A DNA stretch of 64,000 nt from assembly GCF_003860565.1 (NCBI RefSeq), contig NZ_CP034157.1, positions 1,550,001-1,614,000 on the forward strand, read 5' to 3'. Within the stretch, counting starts at the first letter, position 1, and each line of letters opens with the position of its first letter. This document shows positions 25,075-32,725 of the stretch, one piece after another. Under the pieces are notes generated by a model that saw nothing but the letters and a program-made list of their open reading frames with translations, had not been told where the DNA came from and searched no databases. This DNA comes from Cloacibacterium normanense (GTDB lineage Bacteria > Bacteroidota > Bacteroidia > Flavobacteriales > Weeksellaceae). A program made the position numbers and the translations under genes.

Positions 25075-27225
25075 GTGCAAGTAACCAAAGAAAATTTACA
25101 AGAATTAGAATTCCCGAAATTGCTCGCGGAAATTTCTCCTTATGCGTATTCGCCAAAAGTGGCAGAAAAAATCCTTCATCTCAAACTTTTAAAAATAGAT
25201 GAAGCAGAAATTACTTTGAAAAAAACTGCCGAATATCTCACGAGTTACGAGAGTTCAAACGCAATTCCGTTTAGTGAATACGAAGACATAGAAGCAGAAC
25301 TCAAGGTAATGCATATCGAAAATTTCAGGTTAGAAAACGCTGCTTTTATCAAGATTAAAAACCTCACCGAACAAATCGGGAAATTGCAGAAATTCTTTCC
25401 CGTGCTTGCCGAAACCTTCCCTATTTTGCTGGAAGAAGTGATGCAATTGGATTTCAAAAAGGAAATTGTAGATAAAATCGACAAAGTTTTTAATCGTTTT
25501 GGCGAAGTAAAATCTGAAGCTTCTCCTATTTTAAAATCTTTGAGAACCGAAATTCAGCACGCTAAAAAACACATTCAAGAGAATTTTAGCAAAACGCTTT
25601 CTCACCTTTCTTCAACCGATTTTTTAGATGAAATTAAAGAAACGGTGATTGATGACCAAAGAGTTTTGGCAGTAAAATCTGGCTTCAAAAAACGTGTTCC
25701 TGGTAGAGTTTTAGGCGTTTCTAAAACAGGTTCTATCACTTACATTCAGCCAGAAAGTGTTTCTAGACATTATTTTAAACTTCGTGAAGCGGAAGAAGAA
25801 GAAAAGAAAGAAGTGGATAAAATTCTGCGAAAACTTACGGCAGAAATTGCCATTTTCGCACCTGAATTAGAAGAATATCAAAAATATATATTCGATTTAG
25901 ATATCACCAGAGCAAAAGCCAAATTTGCAGAAAAAATTGGCGGCGTTTTGCCGAAAATCAATCGTCATAAAACCATGAGATTGGTCAACGCATTTCACCC
26001 GTTGCTTTTATTGAGAAACCGAGAAGAAAAAAAGGAAATCTATCCGCAAACATTGACTTTGACGGAGCATAACCGAATTCTCTGTATTTCTGGACCAAAT
26101 GCTGGTGGAAAATCCATCACGCTGAAAACCGTTGGTTTGCTTCAACTCATGATTCAGAGTGGAATTTTGGTTCCTGTTCATCCGAAATCTGAAATGTTCT
26201 TTTTTGAAAAAATTAGAACGGATATTGGTGACAATCAATCTATTGAAAATCACCTTTCTACCTACAGTTCTCGACTCAAAAAAATGTCTGGAATTATCAG
26301 AGAAGCTGATGATAATACTTTGCTTCTGATTGATGAATTCGGAACGGGTTCTGATCCAGAATTAGGTGGCGCTTTAGCAGAAAGTTTTCTAGAATTTTTT
26401 TACGAAAAAAAATCTTTCGCGATTATTACCACGCATTACACCAACATTAAATTGGTGGTAGAACAATTGCCCAATGCGACCAATGCGGCGATGCTTTTCG
26501 ATGAATATTCATTGGAACCTTTATATAAATTAGAAGTGGGACAAGCTGGAAGTTCTTTCACTTTTGAAGTGGCAGAAAAAAATAGAATTCCAAGATTTAT
26601 CATTAAAAATGCTCGTTCTAAAGTAGAAAAAGACGTGGTAAATCTCGATAAAACCATCGTGAAATTGCAACAAGAAAAATTTGAGGTTGAAAAACTGAAA
26701 TCTAACCTTGTCGAGCAAAAAGAATCGGTAGAAGATAAGCGTGAAAATCTGCAAAAACTGAATGAGCAACTTCAACAAAAACTGTATAATTTTCAGAAAT
26801 TGTATGAAGAAGAACATCGAAAATTACAGTTTGGAAATAAAATAGAAGCCTTTATTGATGGTTATCTGAAAGGAAAATCCAGAAAAGATATCGTGAAAGA
26901 TTTTGTAAAAATTCTGGAGCAGGAAAAATTCCGAAAACTAGGCTCAGACAAAGCAGAATCTGAGAAACTGAAAGTTACCAAACGTAAAGTAGAACAACAA
27001 CTGAAAAAAGAAAACATACAAGTTCAAATTGCAGAAACCAACCAAAAATTGGAAGAAAAAACGCAAAAAGAACGCGCCGTTTGGATGAAAGTTGGTCAAC
27101 GTGTAAGAATTGCGGGTTCTACTTCTGTGGGAACCATAGAAACCATTCACAAAAACGGAAAAGTAACCGTGAATTACGGACTTTTTAAAACGCAAATTTC
27201 TCAAGACGAGTTGGAGAGAATTTAA
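25075..27225 (+). CDS. mutS2: MutS2-type endonuclease/recombination suppressor
   Basis: This MutS-family ATPase acts in recombination or ribosome-collision processing, not in mismatch repair as such. The 716-residue protein begins at GTG, giving MQVTKENLQELEF, which aligns with the usual MutS2 start. Core and clamp helices come first, then the ATPase: Walker A GPNAGGKS (about 340-347), Walker B LLIDEFGTGSDPELGG (about 417-432), and TTHYTNIK. A coiled coil covers about 520-590 and a KOW-like tail ends WMKVGQRVRIAGS onwards. The C-terminal Smr nuclease domain found in B. subtilis MutS2 (785 residues) is missing, as in some Bacteroidota. Confidence 0.92.
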   Translation: MQVTKENLQELEFPKLLAEISPYAYSPKVAEKILHLKLLKIDEAEITLKKTAEYLTSYESSNAIPFSEYEDIEAELKVMHIENFRLENAAFIKIKNLTEQIGKLQKFFPVLAETFPILLEEVMQLDFKKEIVDKIDKVFNRFGEVKSEASPILKSLRTEIQHAKKHIQENFSKTLSHLSSTDFLDEIKETVIDDQRVLAVKSGFKKRVPGRVLGVSKTGSITYIQPESVSRHYFKLREAEEEEKKEVDKILRKLTAEIAIFAPELEEYQKYIFDLDITRAKAKFAEKIGGVLPKINRHKTMRLVNAFHPLLLLRNREEKKEIYPQTLTLTEHNRILCISGPNAGGKSITLKTVGLLQLMIQSGILVPVHPKSEMFFFEKIRTDIGDNQSIENHLSTYSSRLKKMSGIIREADDNTLLLIDEFGTGSDPELGGALAESFLEFFYEKKSFAIITTHYTNIKLVVEQLPNATNAAMLFDEYSLEPLYKLEVGQAGSSFTFEVAEKNRIPRFIIKNARSKVEKDVVNLDKTIVKLQQEKFEVEKLKSNLVEQKESVEDKRENLQKLNEQLQQKLYNFQKLYEEEHRKLQFGNKIEAFIDGYLKGKSRKDIVKDFVKILEQEKFRKLGSDKAESEKLKVTKRKVEQQLKKENIQVQIAETNQKLEEKTQKERAVWMKVGQRVRIAGSTSVGTIETIHKNGKVTVNYGLFKTQISQDELERI

Positions 27226-27321
27226 TAATGAAAAATTAAAAACTCTCGCTGATTGAGCGAATTGGGCAGATTAATTTTTCCAATAATATGCATGATTACT
27301 AAAATCTGTATGAAAATTAAT

Positions 27322-28506
27322 ATGAAATCAAACACCATCAAAAATCGTGATTTACAAATTGCTATTGCAGTATTTTTGGCGGGATTGTCATGTTTTGGAT
27401 TGTTGTATTATTATCAAGCATTGCTTCCTGATTTGGTAGAATATTTCAAAATCAATAAAGCCAAAAGCAGTTTTGCGGTTTCTTCTGCGACTTTGGGAAT
27501 GGCTCTTGGTTTAATTACTTCCACTTTCTTAGCAGACCGATACAGCCGAAAAAAAGTTATCGGATATTGTTTATTTGCATCGGCAGTTTTAGCTTTTACC
27601 TCATCATTTTCTGAAAATTTCAACGTGCTGATTGCGCTTAATTTCTTGAAAGGATTTTTGCTTTCGGGTGCTACTTCGGTTTGTTTGGCTTACATTGCAG
27701 AAGAAGTTTCAGAAAACAGAAAATTAAGAATTACAGGATTTTACATCGCAGGAAATGCAGTGGGCGGAATGGTAGGAAGAGTGATTTCTTCTCAGGTTTC
27801 ACATTATAAATCTTGGCAATTTGCTTCAGAATTTATTGGAATTTGGTGTCTTATTTTTGCTGTTTTATTTTTTATACTCGCTCCTAAATCACAAAATTTC
27901 AAACCAAAGAAAGAATCGTTTAAAACTTTAATAGAACCGAATTTCAAACTCATTACTCATCCCAAATTATTGCCTTATTATATTACAGGTTTTCTTTTGC
28001 TGGGAACGTTTGTCAGTTTGTACAATTACATGGCTTTTTTCTTGGTCAAAGCACCATTTAACATTTCCAGAAGCTGGATTTCTTATGTTTACGTACTCTA
28101 TATTTCTGGCGTTTTTGGTTCTATGAATGTCAGTTTTTGGGAAAGAAAACTCAAAAATTCTGAAAATGTTTTAAAAACCATGAGTTTAGTCGGAATTCTA
28201 GGAATTCTCTTCTTTTTCCTGCAAAATACGATAGCTGTGATTGTAGGATTAGCCGTTTTCACGTACAGTTTTTTCGTAGCGCATACCGTTTGCAGTAAAT
28301 CGGTGGGGAATTTTTCAAAAGAAAAAAGAACGGTAACCATTGCGTTTTATTTGCTGCTCTATTACTTTGGCGCAAGTACTTTAGGAAGTTTCAGCGGTGT
28401 GATTTTACAGAAATTAGATTGGCAAGTTTTCTTGGTTTTTCTCACTCTTATTTTCGGAATTATTTATTTGATTTTTGCCTTACAAAAAGAAAAAATCGAA
28501 CCTTAA
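27322..28506 (+). CDS. MFS transporter
   Basis: The 394-residue protein from MKSNTIKNRDLQ has twelve hydrophobic segments. The conserved loop 2-3 motif reads STFLADRYSRKKVIGY (about 55-70, the MFS D-R-x-x-R-K signature). Helix 5 contains NAVGGMVGR, matching the antiporter-like motif C. The pattern is like YnfM/YdhP arabinose-efflux-type members, but the substrate is unknown. An upstream TTG frame from 27253 covers the repeat-like 'cgctgattgagcgaattgggcag' and is not used. It may follow mutS2 in one transcript. Confidence 0.85.
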   Translation: MKSNTIKNRDLQIAIAVFLAGLSCFGLLYYYQALLPDLVEYFKINKAKSSFAVSSATLGMALGLITSTFLADRYSRKKVIGYCLFASAVLAFTSSFSENFNVLIALNFLKGFLLSGATSVCLAYIAEEVSENRKLRITGFYIAGNAVGGMVGRVISSQVSHYKSWQFASEFIGIWCLIFAVLFFILAPKSQNFKPKKESFKTLIEPNFKLITHPKLLPYYITGFLLLGTFVSLYNYMAFFLVKAPFNISRSWISYVYVLYISGVFGSMNVSFWERKLKNSENVLKTMSLVGILGILFFFLQNTIAVIVGLAVFTYSFFVAHTVCSKSVGNFSKEKRTVTIAFYLLLYYFGASTLGSFSGVILQKLDWQVFLVFLTLIFGIIYLIFALQKEKIEP

Positions 28507-28520
28507 AAAAGATTCGATTT
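28493..28520 (+). terminator. Weak hairpin at the end of the MFS gene
   Basis: AAATCGAA (28493-28500) pairs with TTCGATTT (28513-28520) around a 12-nt loop, overlapping the MFS stop. No long T run follows directly, so termination here is uncertain. Confidence 0.4.
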
Positions 28521-28544
28521 CTAAAATTTATCAATTTTTTCTGA

Positions 28545-29492
28545 TTATTTAATCAATCCTAATTCTACTAATCTTTCGTGCAAGAATTCTCCAGCAGTCG
28601 TGTCTTCGTATAATTTAGGATGGTCTTCGTCAATACAATTTTCTAAACAGTTTAACGGCATTTCGCTTACTGGATGCATGAAAAACGGAATAGAATATCT
28701 AGAAGTTCCCCATAATTCTCTCTCTGGATTTACCACTTGGTGAATTGTAGATTTCAGTTTATTATTGGTGTGTCTAGAAAGCATATCGCCCACATTAATC
28801 ATCAATTCGTCTGGTTGAGCAATCGCATCTACCAAATTTCCTTCGTGGTCTCTTACTTGCAATCCTTTTCCGTGAGCTCCCATTAAAAGAGTGATTAAAT
28901 TAATATCACCATGAGCTGCTGCTCTTACTGCATCTTTTGGCTCTTCCGTAATTGGTGGATAGTGAATTGGTCTAAGAATACTGTTTCCTTCTGCTACAAA
29001 TTTATCGAAATAAAACTCATCTAAACCTACATATAATGCTAAAGCTCTCAATACATAAATTCCAGTTTTTTCTAACATTTTATAGGCTTCTTTTCCTACT
29101 TTGTTAAATTCTGGCGCTTCTGCAACTTCTACATTTTCTGGATATTCTGCTAAATATTTAGAACCTTCTGGTAAATATTGTCCGAAATGCCAAAACTCTT
29201 TTAAATCTGCTGCTTTGAAGCCTTTTGCAGTTTCTTTTCCGAAACCTACATAACCTCTTTGACCACCAATTCCAGGAATTTCATATTTTGATTTTGCTTC
29301 TACAGGAAGGCTAAAGAAGTTTTTGATTTCGGCGTACAATTGGTCTACTAAATTTTGGTCTAAGAAATGACCTTTTAGCGCTACGAAGCCTATTTCTTCG
29401 TATGCTTTACCAATTTCATTTACAAATTTTTGTTTTCTTGTTTCGTCTCCCGAAAGAAAATCGCGTAAGTCTACGCTAGGAATTTTATTCAT
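28545..29492 (-). CDS. 2-oxoglutarate/Fe(II) oxygenase (isopenicillin N synthase-like)
   Basis: From MNKIPSVDLRDF the protein is 315 residues. The N-terminal DIOX_N segment (about 1-110) precedes the 2OG-FeII core. The facial triad is the His and Asp of AAHGDINLITLL (about 205-216) and the later His in KSTIHQVVNP. The 2-oxoglutarate anchor is the Arg in SRYSIPFFMHP. The length and 'EIGFVALKGH' start fit the isopenicillin N synthase/flavanone hydroxylase family, widely found in bacteria without antibiotic pathways. The substrate is unknown. A frame extension to 29576 is rejected. Confidence 0.88.
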   Translation of the reverse strand: MNKIPSVDLRDFLSGDETRKQKFVNEIGKAYEEIGFVALKGHFLDQNLVDQLYAEIKNFFSLPVEAKSKYEIPGIGGQRGYVGFGKETAKGFKAADLKEFWHFGQYLPEGSKYLAEYPENVEVAEAPEFNKVGKEAYKMLEKTGIYVLRALALYVGLDEFYFDKFVAEGNSILRPIHYPPITEEPKDAVRAAAHGDINLITLLMGAHGKGLQVRDHEGNLVDAIAQPDELMINVGDMLSRHTNNKLKSTIHQVVNPERELWGTSRYSIPFFMHPVSEMPLNCLENCIDEDHPKLYEDTTAGEFLHERLVELGLIK

Positions 29493-29553
29493 TTTTAAAT
29501 AATTAATCGTTAATCTCCGGGATGCGAAAATAGAGAAATTTATTGAATAAGTG

Positions 29554-30141
29554 CTATAAAAGTTTATCTTCGTCAAAAGCCTTTCTAATCAGCACATCAA
29601 AAGTATCAAGCATATCTTCTGAAGCCAATTCTATTCTCGGACGAAGCATTTTTTGCACCTTCTCGAACTCTACTCCTGCTTCTATCCAACTCAAACCATT
29701 GTTAAAACAATTCATCACAAAAGGAATCATTCTGTCTACAGCACTTGCAAAAATGGCGGTTTCGGTTTCTCCAGCTTCAAATTCTAACCAAAGATTCATA
29801 AATTCTGATTTCATAGGTTCAGCCAAAATTCCGAAAATTCTTTCAGCAGAAGCCAGTTCACGCTCGAATTTCCCTTCATTTGCTTTTTCATCATAGAAAA
29901 ATGTATCTCCTGCATCTATTTCTACCACATCATGGATAGAAAGCATTTTAATTACTCTTCCTAAATCTATTTTTTCTTTGTTTCGAGCATAGGGAAAAAG
30001 TATCTGCGCAAAAACAATTACTTGCCATGAATGTTCTGCTGTATTTTCTCTTCGGGAATTGTCATGATTAAAATTTCTACGGATTACGTTTTTGAGTTGG
30101 TCTAAAGTAAGGATGAACTCTATCTCTTTTTCTAAGTACAT
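29554..30141 (-). CDS. HD-domain phosphohydrolase (YfbR/HDDC2-like)
   Basis: The 195-residue all-helical protein has the metal-dependent HD residues: His37 in TAEHSW, His70-Asp71 in LSIHDVVEID, and a later Asp in ASAVDRMIPF (about 137). The spacing and the 'HDxxEIxxGDTF' sequence match the HD_3 group that contains the 5'-deoxynucleotidase YfbR and human HDDC2. Dephosphorylation of deoxynucleoside monophosphates is therefore the best guess. It has its own -7 box at 30156-30163. Confidence 0.85.
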   Translation of the reverse strand: MYLEKEIEFILTLDQLKNVIRRNFNHDNSRRENTAEHSWQVIVFAQILFPYARNKEKIDLGRVIKMLSIHDVVEIDAGDTFFYDEKANEGKFERELASAERIFGILAEPMKSEFMNLWLEFEAGETETAIFASAVDRMIPFVMNCFNNGLSWIEAGVEFEKVQKMLRPRIELASEDMLDTFDVLIRKAFDEDKLL

Positions 30142-30155
30142 TTTCTATTTTTTTA

Positions 30156-30163
30156 CAAATTTA
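30156..30163 (-). promoter_or_regulatory. Candidate -7 box for the HD-domain gene
   Basis: Minus-strand TAAATTTG, 14 bp upstream of the ATG. It diverges from the regulated promoter of the SQR-like gene about 100 bp away. Confidence 0.45.
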
Positions 30164-30218
30164 AGTCAAATAAAAATAACGGATTTTATTTCGATTTTAG
30201 TGACAAAAGTCATTGAGG

Positions 30219-30240
30219 TTGTGTAATATAAGTTACACAA
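30219..30240. promoter_or_regulatory. Crp/Fnr-type palindrome upstream of the SQR operon
   Basis: A perfect 8-bp inverted repeat, TTGTGTAA and TTACACAA, flanks a 6-bp centre, giving the core GTAAT-ATAA-GTTAC. Its centre (30229.5) is 29.5 bp before the first base of the -7 box at 30259, about -41 from the expected start site, the class II activator position. The same core and spacing recur at 41204-41217. Confidence 0.7.
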
Positions 30241-30258
30241 GTCCATTTTGTGCTGATG

Positions 30259-30266
30259 TAACTTTG
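30259..30266 (+). promoter_or_regulatory. Candidate -7 box for the SQR-TusE-DsrE operon
   Basis: TAACTTTG matches TAnnTTTG; the ATG is 44 nt downstream. It is preceded by the Crp/Fnr-like palindrome at the class II position. Confidence 0.6.
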
Positions 30267-30310
30267 TACAAGAAAATTAAGAATTACTCATTCTTATAAA
30301 GTTAGAAAAT

Positions 30311-31558
30311 ATGAAAAACTTAGTAATCTTAGGAGCAGGAACCGCCGGAACTATGATGGCGAATCACCTAGTAAAAAAACTGAATAAAAAAGATTGGCAA
30401 ATTACTTTGGTAGATCAATTTAAGTCTCATTACTATCAGCCAGGATTTTTATTTATTCCTTTTGGAACCTATCAACCAGAAGATGTAAAAAGAACGATTG
30501 ATGAATTTTTACCAAAAGGAATTCAACTTATTCGTGAAAAAATCGACAGAATAGATAAAGATACAGATACCGTTATTTTAGAAAGCGGAAGAAATGTAAA
30601 ATATGATATTCTCATCATTGCTACAGGTTGTAAAATCGCTCCAGAAGAAGTTCCTGGAATGAAAGGAGACACTTGGCAAAAAAATATTTTCGATTTCTAC
30701 ACTTTCGAGGGAAGTTGTGCTTTGGCAAAAAAATTAGAAACTTGGCCAGGAGGAAAATTAGTTGTTCACATCACCGAAATGCCAATAAAATGTCCTGTTG
30801 CTCCGCTAGAATTTGCATTTTTAGCAGACGACTTCTTCACCAAAAAAGGAATGAGAGACAAAGTAGAAATTTCTTACGTTACTCCACTTTCTGGTGCATT
30901 TACTAAAGAAAAATGCACCAAAGCTTTAGAATATCTATTAAAAGATAAAAACATCAAGATTGTTCCTGATTTCGCAGTAGAGCACATAGAAGGAGAAAAC
31001 GGAAAAATGTTCGATTACGGTGGCGAAGTGGTAGATTTTGATTTATTAGTTACTGTTCCTACCAATATGGGAGATGAATGTATTCTTCGTTCAGGTTTTG
31101 GAGATGATCTAAACTATGTTCCTACTGATAAAAATACCTTACAAAGTAAAGTAAAAGAAAACATTTTCGTAATCGGTGATGCTACGAATGTTCCTGCTTC
31201 TAAAGCTGGTTCTGTAGCACATTTCGAAGCCGAAATTCTTACTGAAAATATTCTAAAATATATAGAAGGAAAACCACTTAATCCAGAATTTGACGGTCAC
31301 GCCAATTGTTTCATAGAAACAGGAAAAGGAAAAGCATTATTGATTGACTTCAATTATGATGTGGAACCATTAAAAGGAAAATTCCCATTTGCTGGAATCG
31401 GTCCGCTAAATTTATTAGAAGAAAGTGCTTTTAACCACTTCGGAAAAATGGCTTTCAAATGGGTGTATTGGAATATGCTTCTTCCTGCTAGAAAAATACC
31501 TTTCGTAACGCCTACTATGAGCAGAGCAGGAAAGAAATTTGACAAAGAAACAGTATAA
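30311..31558 (+). CDS. Sulfide:quinone oxidoreductase-like FAD flavoprotein
   Basis: This 415-residue two-dinucleotide-binding flavoprotein has the FAD motif GAGTAGTM (8-15), IIATGCKIAP (about 104-113) and the second FAD block VIGDATNVPASKAG (about 294-307). Cysteines in ATGCK, PIKCPVAPLEF, TKEKCTKAL, GDECILRSG and HANCFIET fit the redox-Cys plan of SQR and flavocytochrome-c sulfide dehydrogenase subunits. The C-terminal amphipathic part (HFGKMAFKWVYWNML) could dock to the membrane for quinone reduction. It heads an apparent unit with the TusE-like and DsrE2-like genes, supporting sulfide or persulfide oxidation. SQR subtype not settled. Confidence 0.85.
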   Translation: MKNLVILGAGTAGTMMANHLVKKLNKKDWQITLVDQFKSHYYQPGFLFIPFGTYQPEDVKRTIDEFLPKGIQLIREKIDRIDKDTDTVILESGRNVKYDILIIATGCKIAPEEVPGMKGDTWQKNIFDFYTFEGSCALAKKLETWPGGKLVVHITEMPIKCPVAPLEFAFLADDFFTKKGMRDKVEISYVTPLSGAFTKEKCTKALEYLLKDKNIKIVPDFAVEHIEGENGKMFDYGGEVVDFDLLVTVPTNMGDECILRSGFGDDLNYVPTDKNTLQSKVKENIFVIGDATNVPASKAGSVAHFEAEILTENILKYIEGKPLNPEFDGHANCFIETGKGKALLIDFNYDVEPLKGKFPFAGIGPLNLLEESAFNHFGKMAFKWVYWNMLLPARKIPFVTPTMSRAGKKFDKETV

Positions 31559-31637
31559 AAGTGAATAGTGAATTCGCTGGGCTGTGAACGGTGAATTTCT
31601 AAAATTTCAAAAAAATTAACAAAAAAATATTATCAAA

Positions 31638-31946
31638 ATGGAAAAAACTTATGCAGGTTTTACAATCAATGTAAACGACGAGGGATACCTTACAGACATG
31701 AACCAATGGAATCACGAAGTAGCTAAAGAAATGGCTAAAGAAGACGGTTTAGAATTAGGAAACAGACATTTCGACGTGTTAGAATATTTAAGAGACCAAC
31801 AGAAAAAAGATGTAGCATTAACCATAAGAGGCGTAGGAAAATCTGGCGTAGTAGATATTAAAGAATTCTATGAATTGTTCCCAAAAGGACCACTTAAAAT
31901 CTCTAGTAGATTAGCAGGAATTTCTAAACCAAAATCTTGTATTTAA
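31638..31946 (+). CDS. TusE/DsrC family sulfur-carrier protein
   Basis: The 102-residue protein matches the DsrC/TusE fold: NVNDEGYLTDMNQWNHEVAKEMA near residues 11-33, then DVLEYLRDQQKK and the flexible arm ending KPKSCI. The penultimate Cys101 is the conserved sulfur-carrying CysA. The second arm cysteine ten residues earlier, present in true DsrC, is Arg91 here, so it is TusE-like. As no tus genes are adjacent, and it follows an SQR-like gene, it probably relays persulfide sulfur in this pathway, not in tRNA thiolation. Confidence 0.9.
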   Translation: MEKTYAGFTINVNDEGYLTDMNQWNHEVAKEMAKEDGLELGNRHFDVLEYLRDQQKKDVALTIRGVGKSGVVDIKEFYELFPKGPLKISSRLAGISKPKSCI

Positions 31947-32046
31947 AAAGGATTTAGGAATTAGAATGAAGGGATTAGTAAATTGATTTTTTTTCAAATA
32001 CTAAAAACCTAATCCCTCAAGCCCTCAATAAATAAAACAAAAAAAT

Positions 32047-32565
32047 ATGGAAACTACATTATTAAAAAATCCATTAGCAGATTTAGATAAATCTCTAAAA
32101 CCTATAGAAAAAGTAATGGTAATCATTTCTAAAGGAACTTTAGAAAGTGTTTACGCAGGTTTTATTTTGGCAAACGGTGCGAGAATGGAAGGTATGGAAG
32201 CAGAAATTTTCTTTACTTTCTTCGGACTAGATGCTGTAATTAAAGACAGACTAAAAGACATTCATGTGGCTACTGTGGGAAATCCTGCAATGCACATGCC
32301 TACCATGTTAGGAGGTTTACCAGGAATGGAAGCTCTTGCTACCAAAATGATGAAATCTAAAATGGAAAAACTAGACATTCCGCCAATTGATGAATTTATA
32401 GAAATTTTATCAGCTTCTGGTTGCAGACTTTGGGTTTGTAAATTGGCTTTTGAAATGTTTGATTTAAAAGAAGAAGACTTAACTCCAGAAGTGGAAGGCA
32501 TCTTAACCGTAGGAGATTTCTACGCAAGAGCAGCTGGAGAAGGCACTCAAATTATTTTTATCTAA
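32047..32565 (+). CDS. DsrE2-like (DsrE/DsrF/DrsH) sulfur-transfer protein
   Basis: The 172-residue protein has the DsrE-type alpha/beta fold with the DsrE2 (peroxiredoxin-like) features FFTFFGLDAV, a Met/Gly/Pro-rich central loop (PTMLGGLPGMEALATKMM, then KMEKLDIPP) and a C-terminal GDFYARAAGEGTQIIFI. Cysteines in SASGCRLWVCKLAF (about 118-127) include the position expected to carry persulfide sulfur. It is the third gene of the SQR-TusE-DsrE set. Some DsrE2 proteins are membrane-anchored; no TM helix is evident here. Confidence 0.88.
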   Translation: METTLLKNPLADLDKSLKPIEKVMVIISKGTLESVYAGFILANGARMEGMEAEIFFTFFGLDAVIKDRLKDIHVATVGNPAMHMPTMLGGLPGMEALATKMMKSKMEKLDIPPIDEFIEILSASGCRLWVCKLAFEMFDLKEEDLTPEVEGILTVGDFYARAAGEGTQIIFI

Positions 32566-32586
32566 ATAAAAACTTTTGTGTTGAAA

Positions 32587-32616
32587 AAATCCTCACCGAG
32601 AAATTGGTGGGGATTT
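32587..32616 (+). terminator. Rho-independent terminator after the DsrE2 gene
   Basis: AAATCCTCACC (32587-32597) pairs with GGTGGGGATTT (32606-32616) with one bulge or mismatch, followed by TTTATTTTTTC. It closes the SQR-TusE-DsrE unit. Confidence 0.8.
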
Positions 32617-32670
32617 TTATTTTTTCTAAATCCCACCAACTATTTTCAGTACATTACCTTCTAAATCAAA

Positions 32671-32694
32671 AAACCTCCCAAATTCGGGAGGTTT
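32671..32694. terminator. Bidirectional terminator after the PFOR gene
   Basis: AAACCTCCC (32671-32679) and GGGAGGTTT (32686-32694) form a 9-bp stem with a 6-nt loop. A-rich upstream and T-rich downstream sequence suit both strands. It ends the minus-strand PFOR operon. Confidence 0.8.
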
Positions 32695-32725
32695 TCATTT
32701 TCAATTTTCAACTTTCAATTTTCAA

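Noticed and set aside
30201-30212. Palindrome TGACAAAAGTCA as a second regulator site
   Set aside because: It is short, lies about 70 bp upstream of the expected start, and has no convincing counterpart at the CoA-disulfide reductase promoter.
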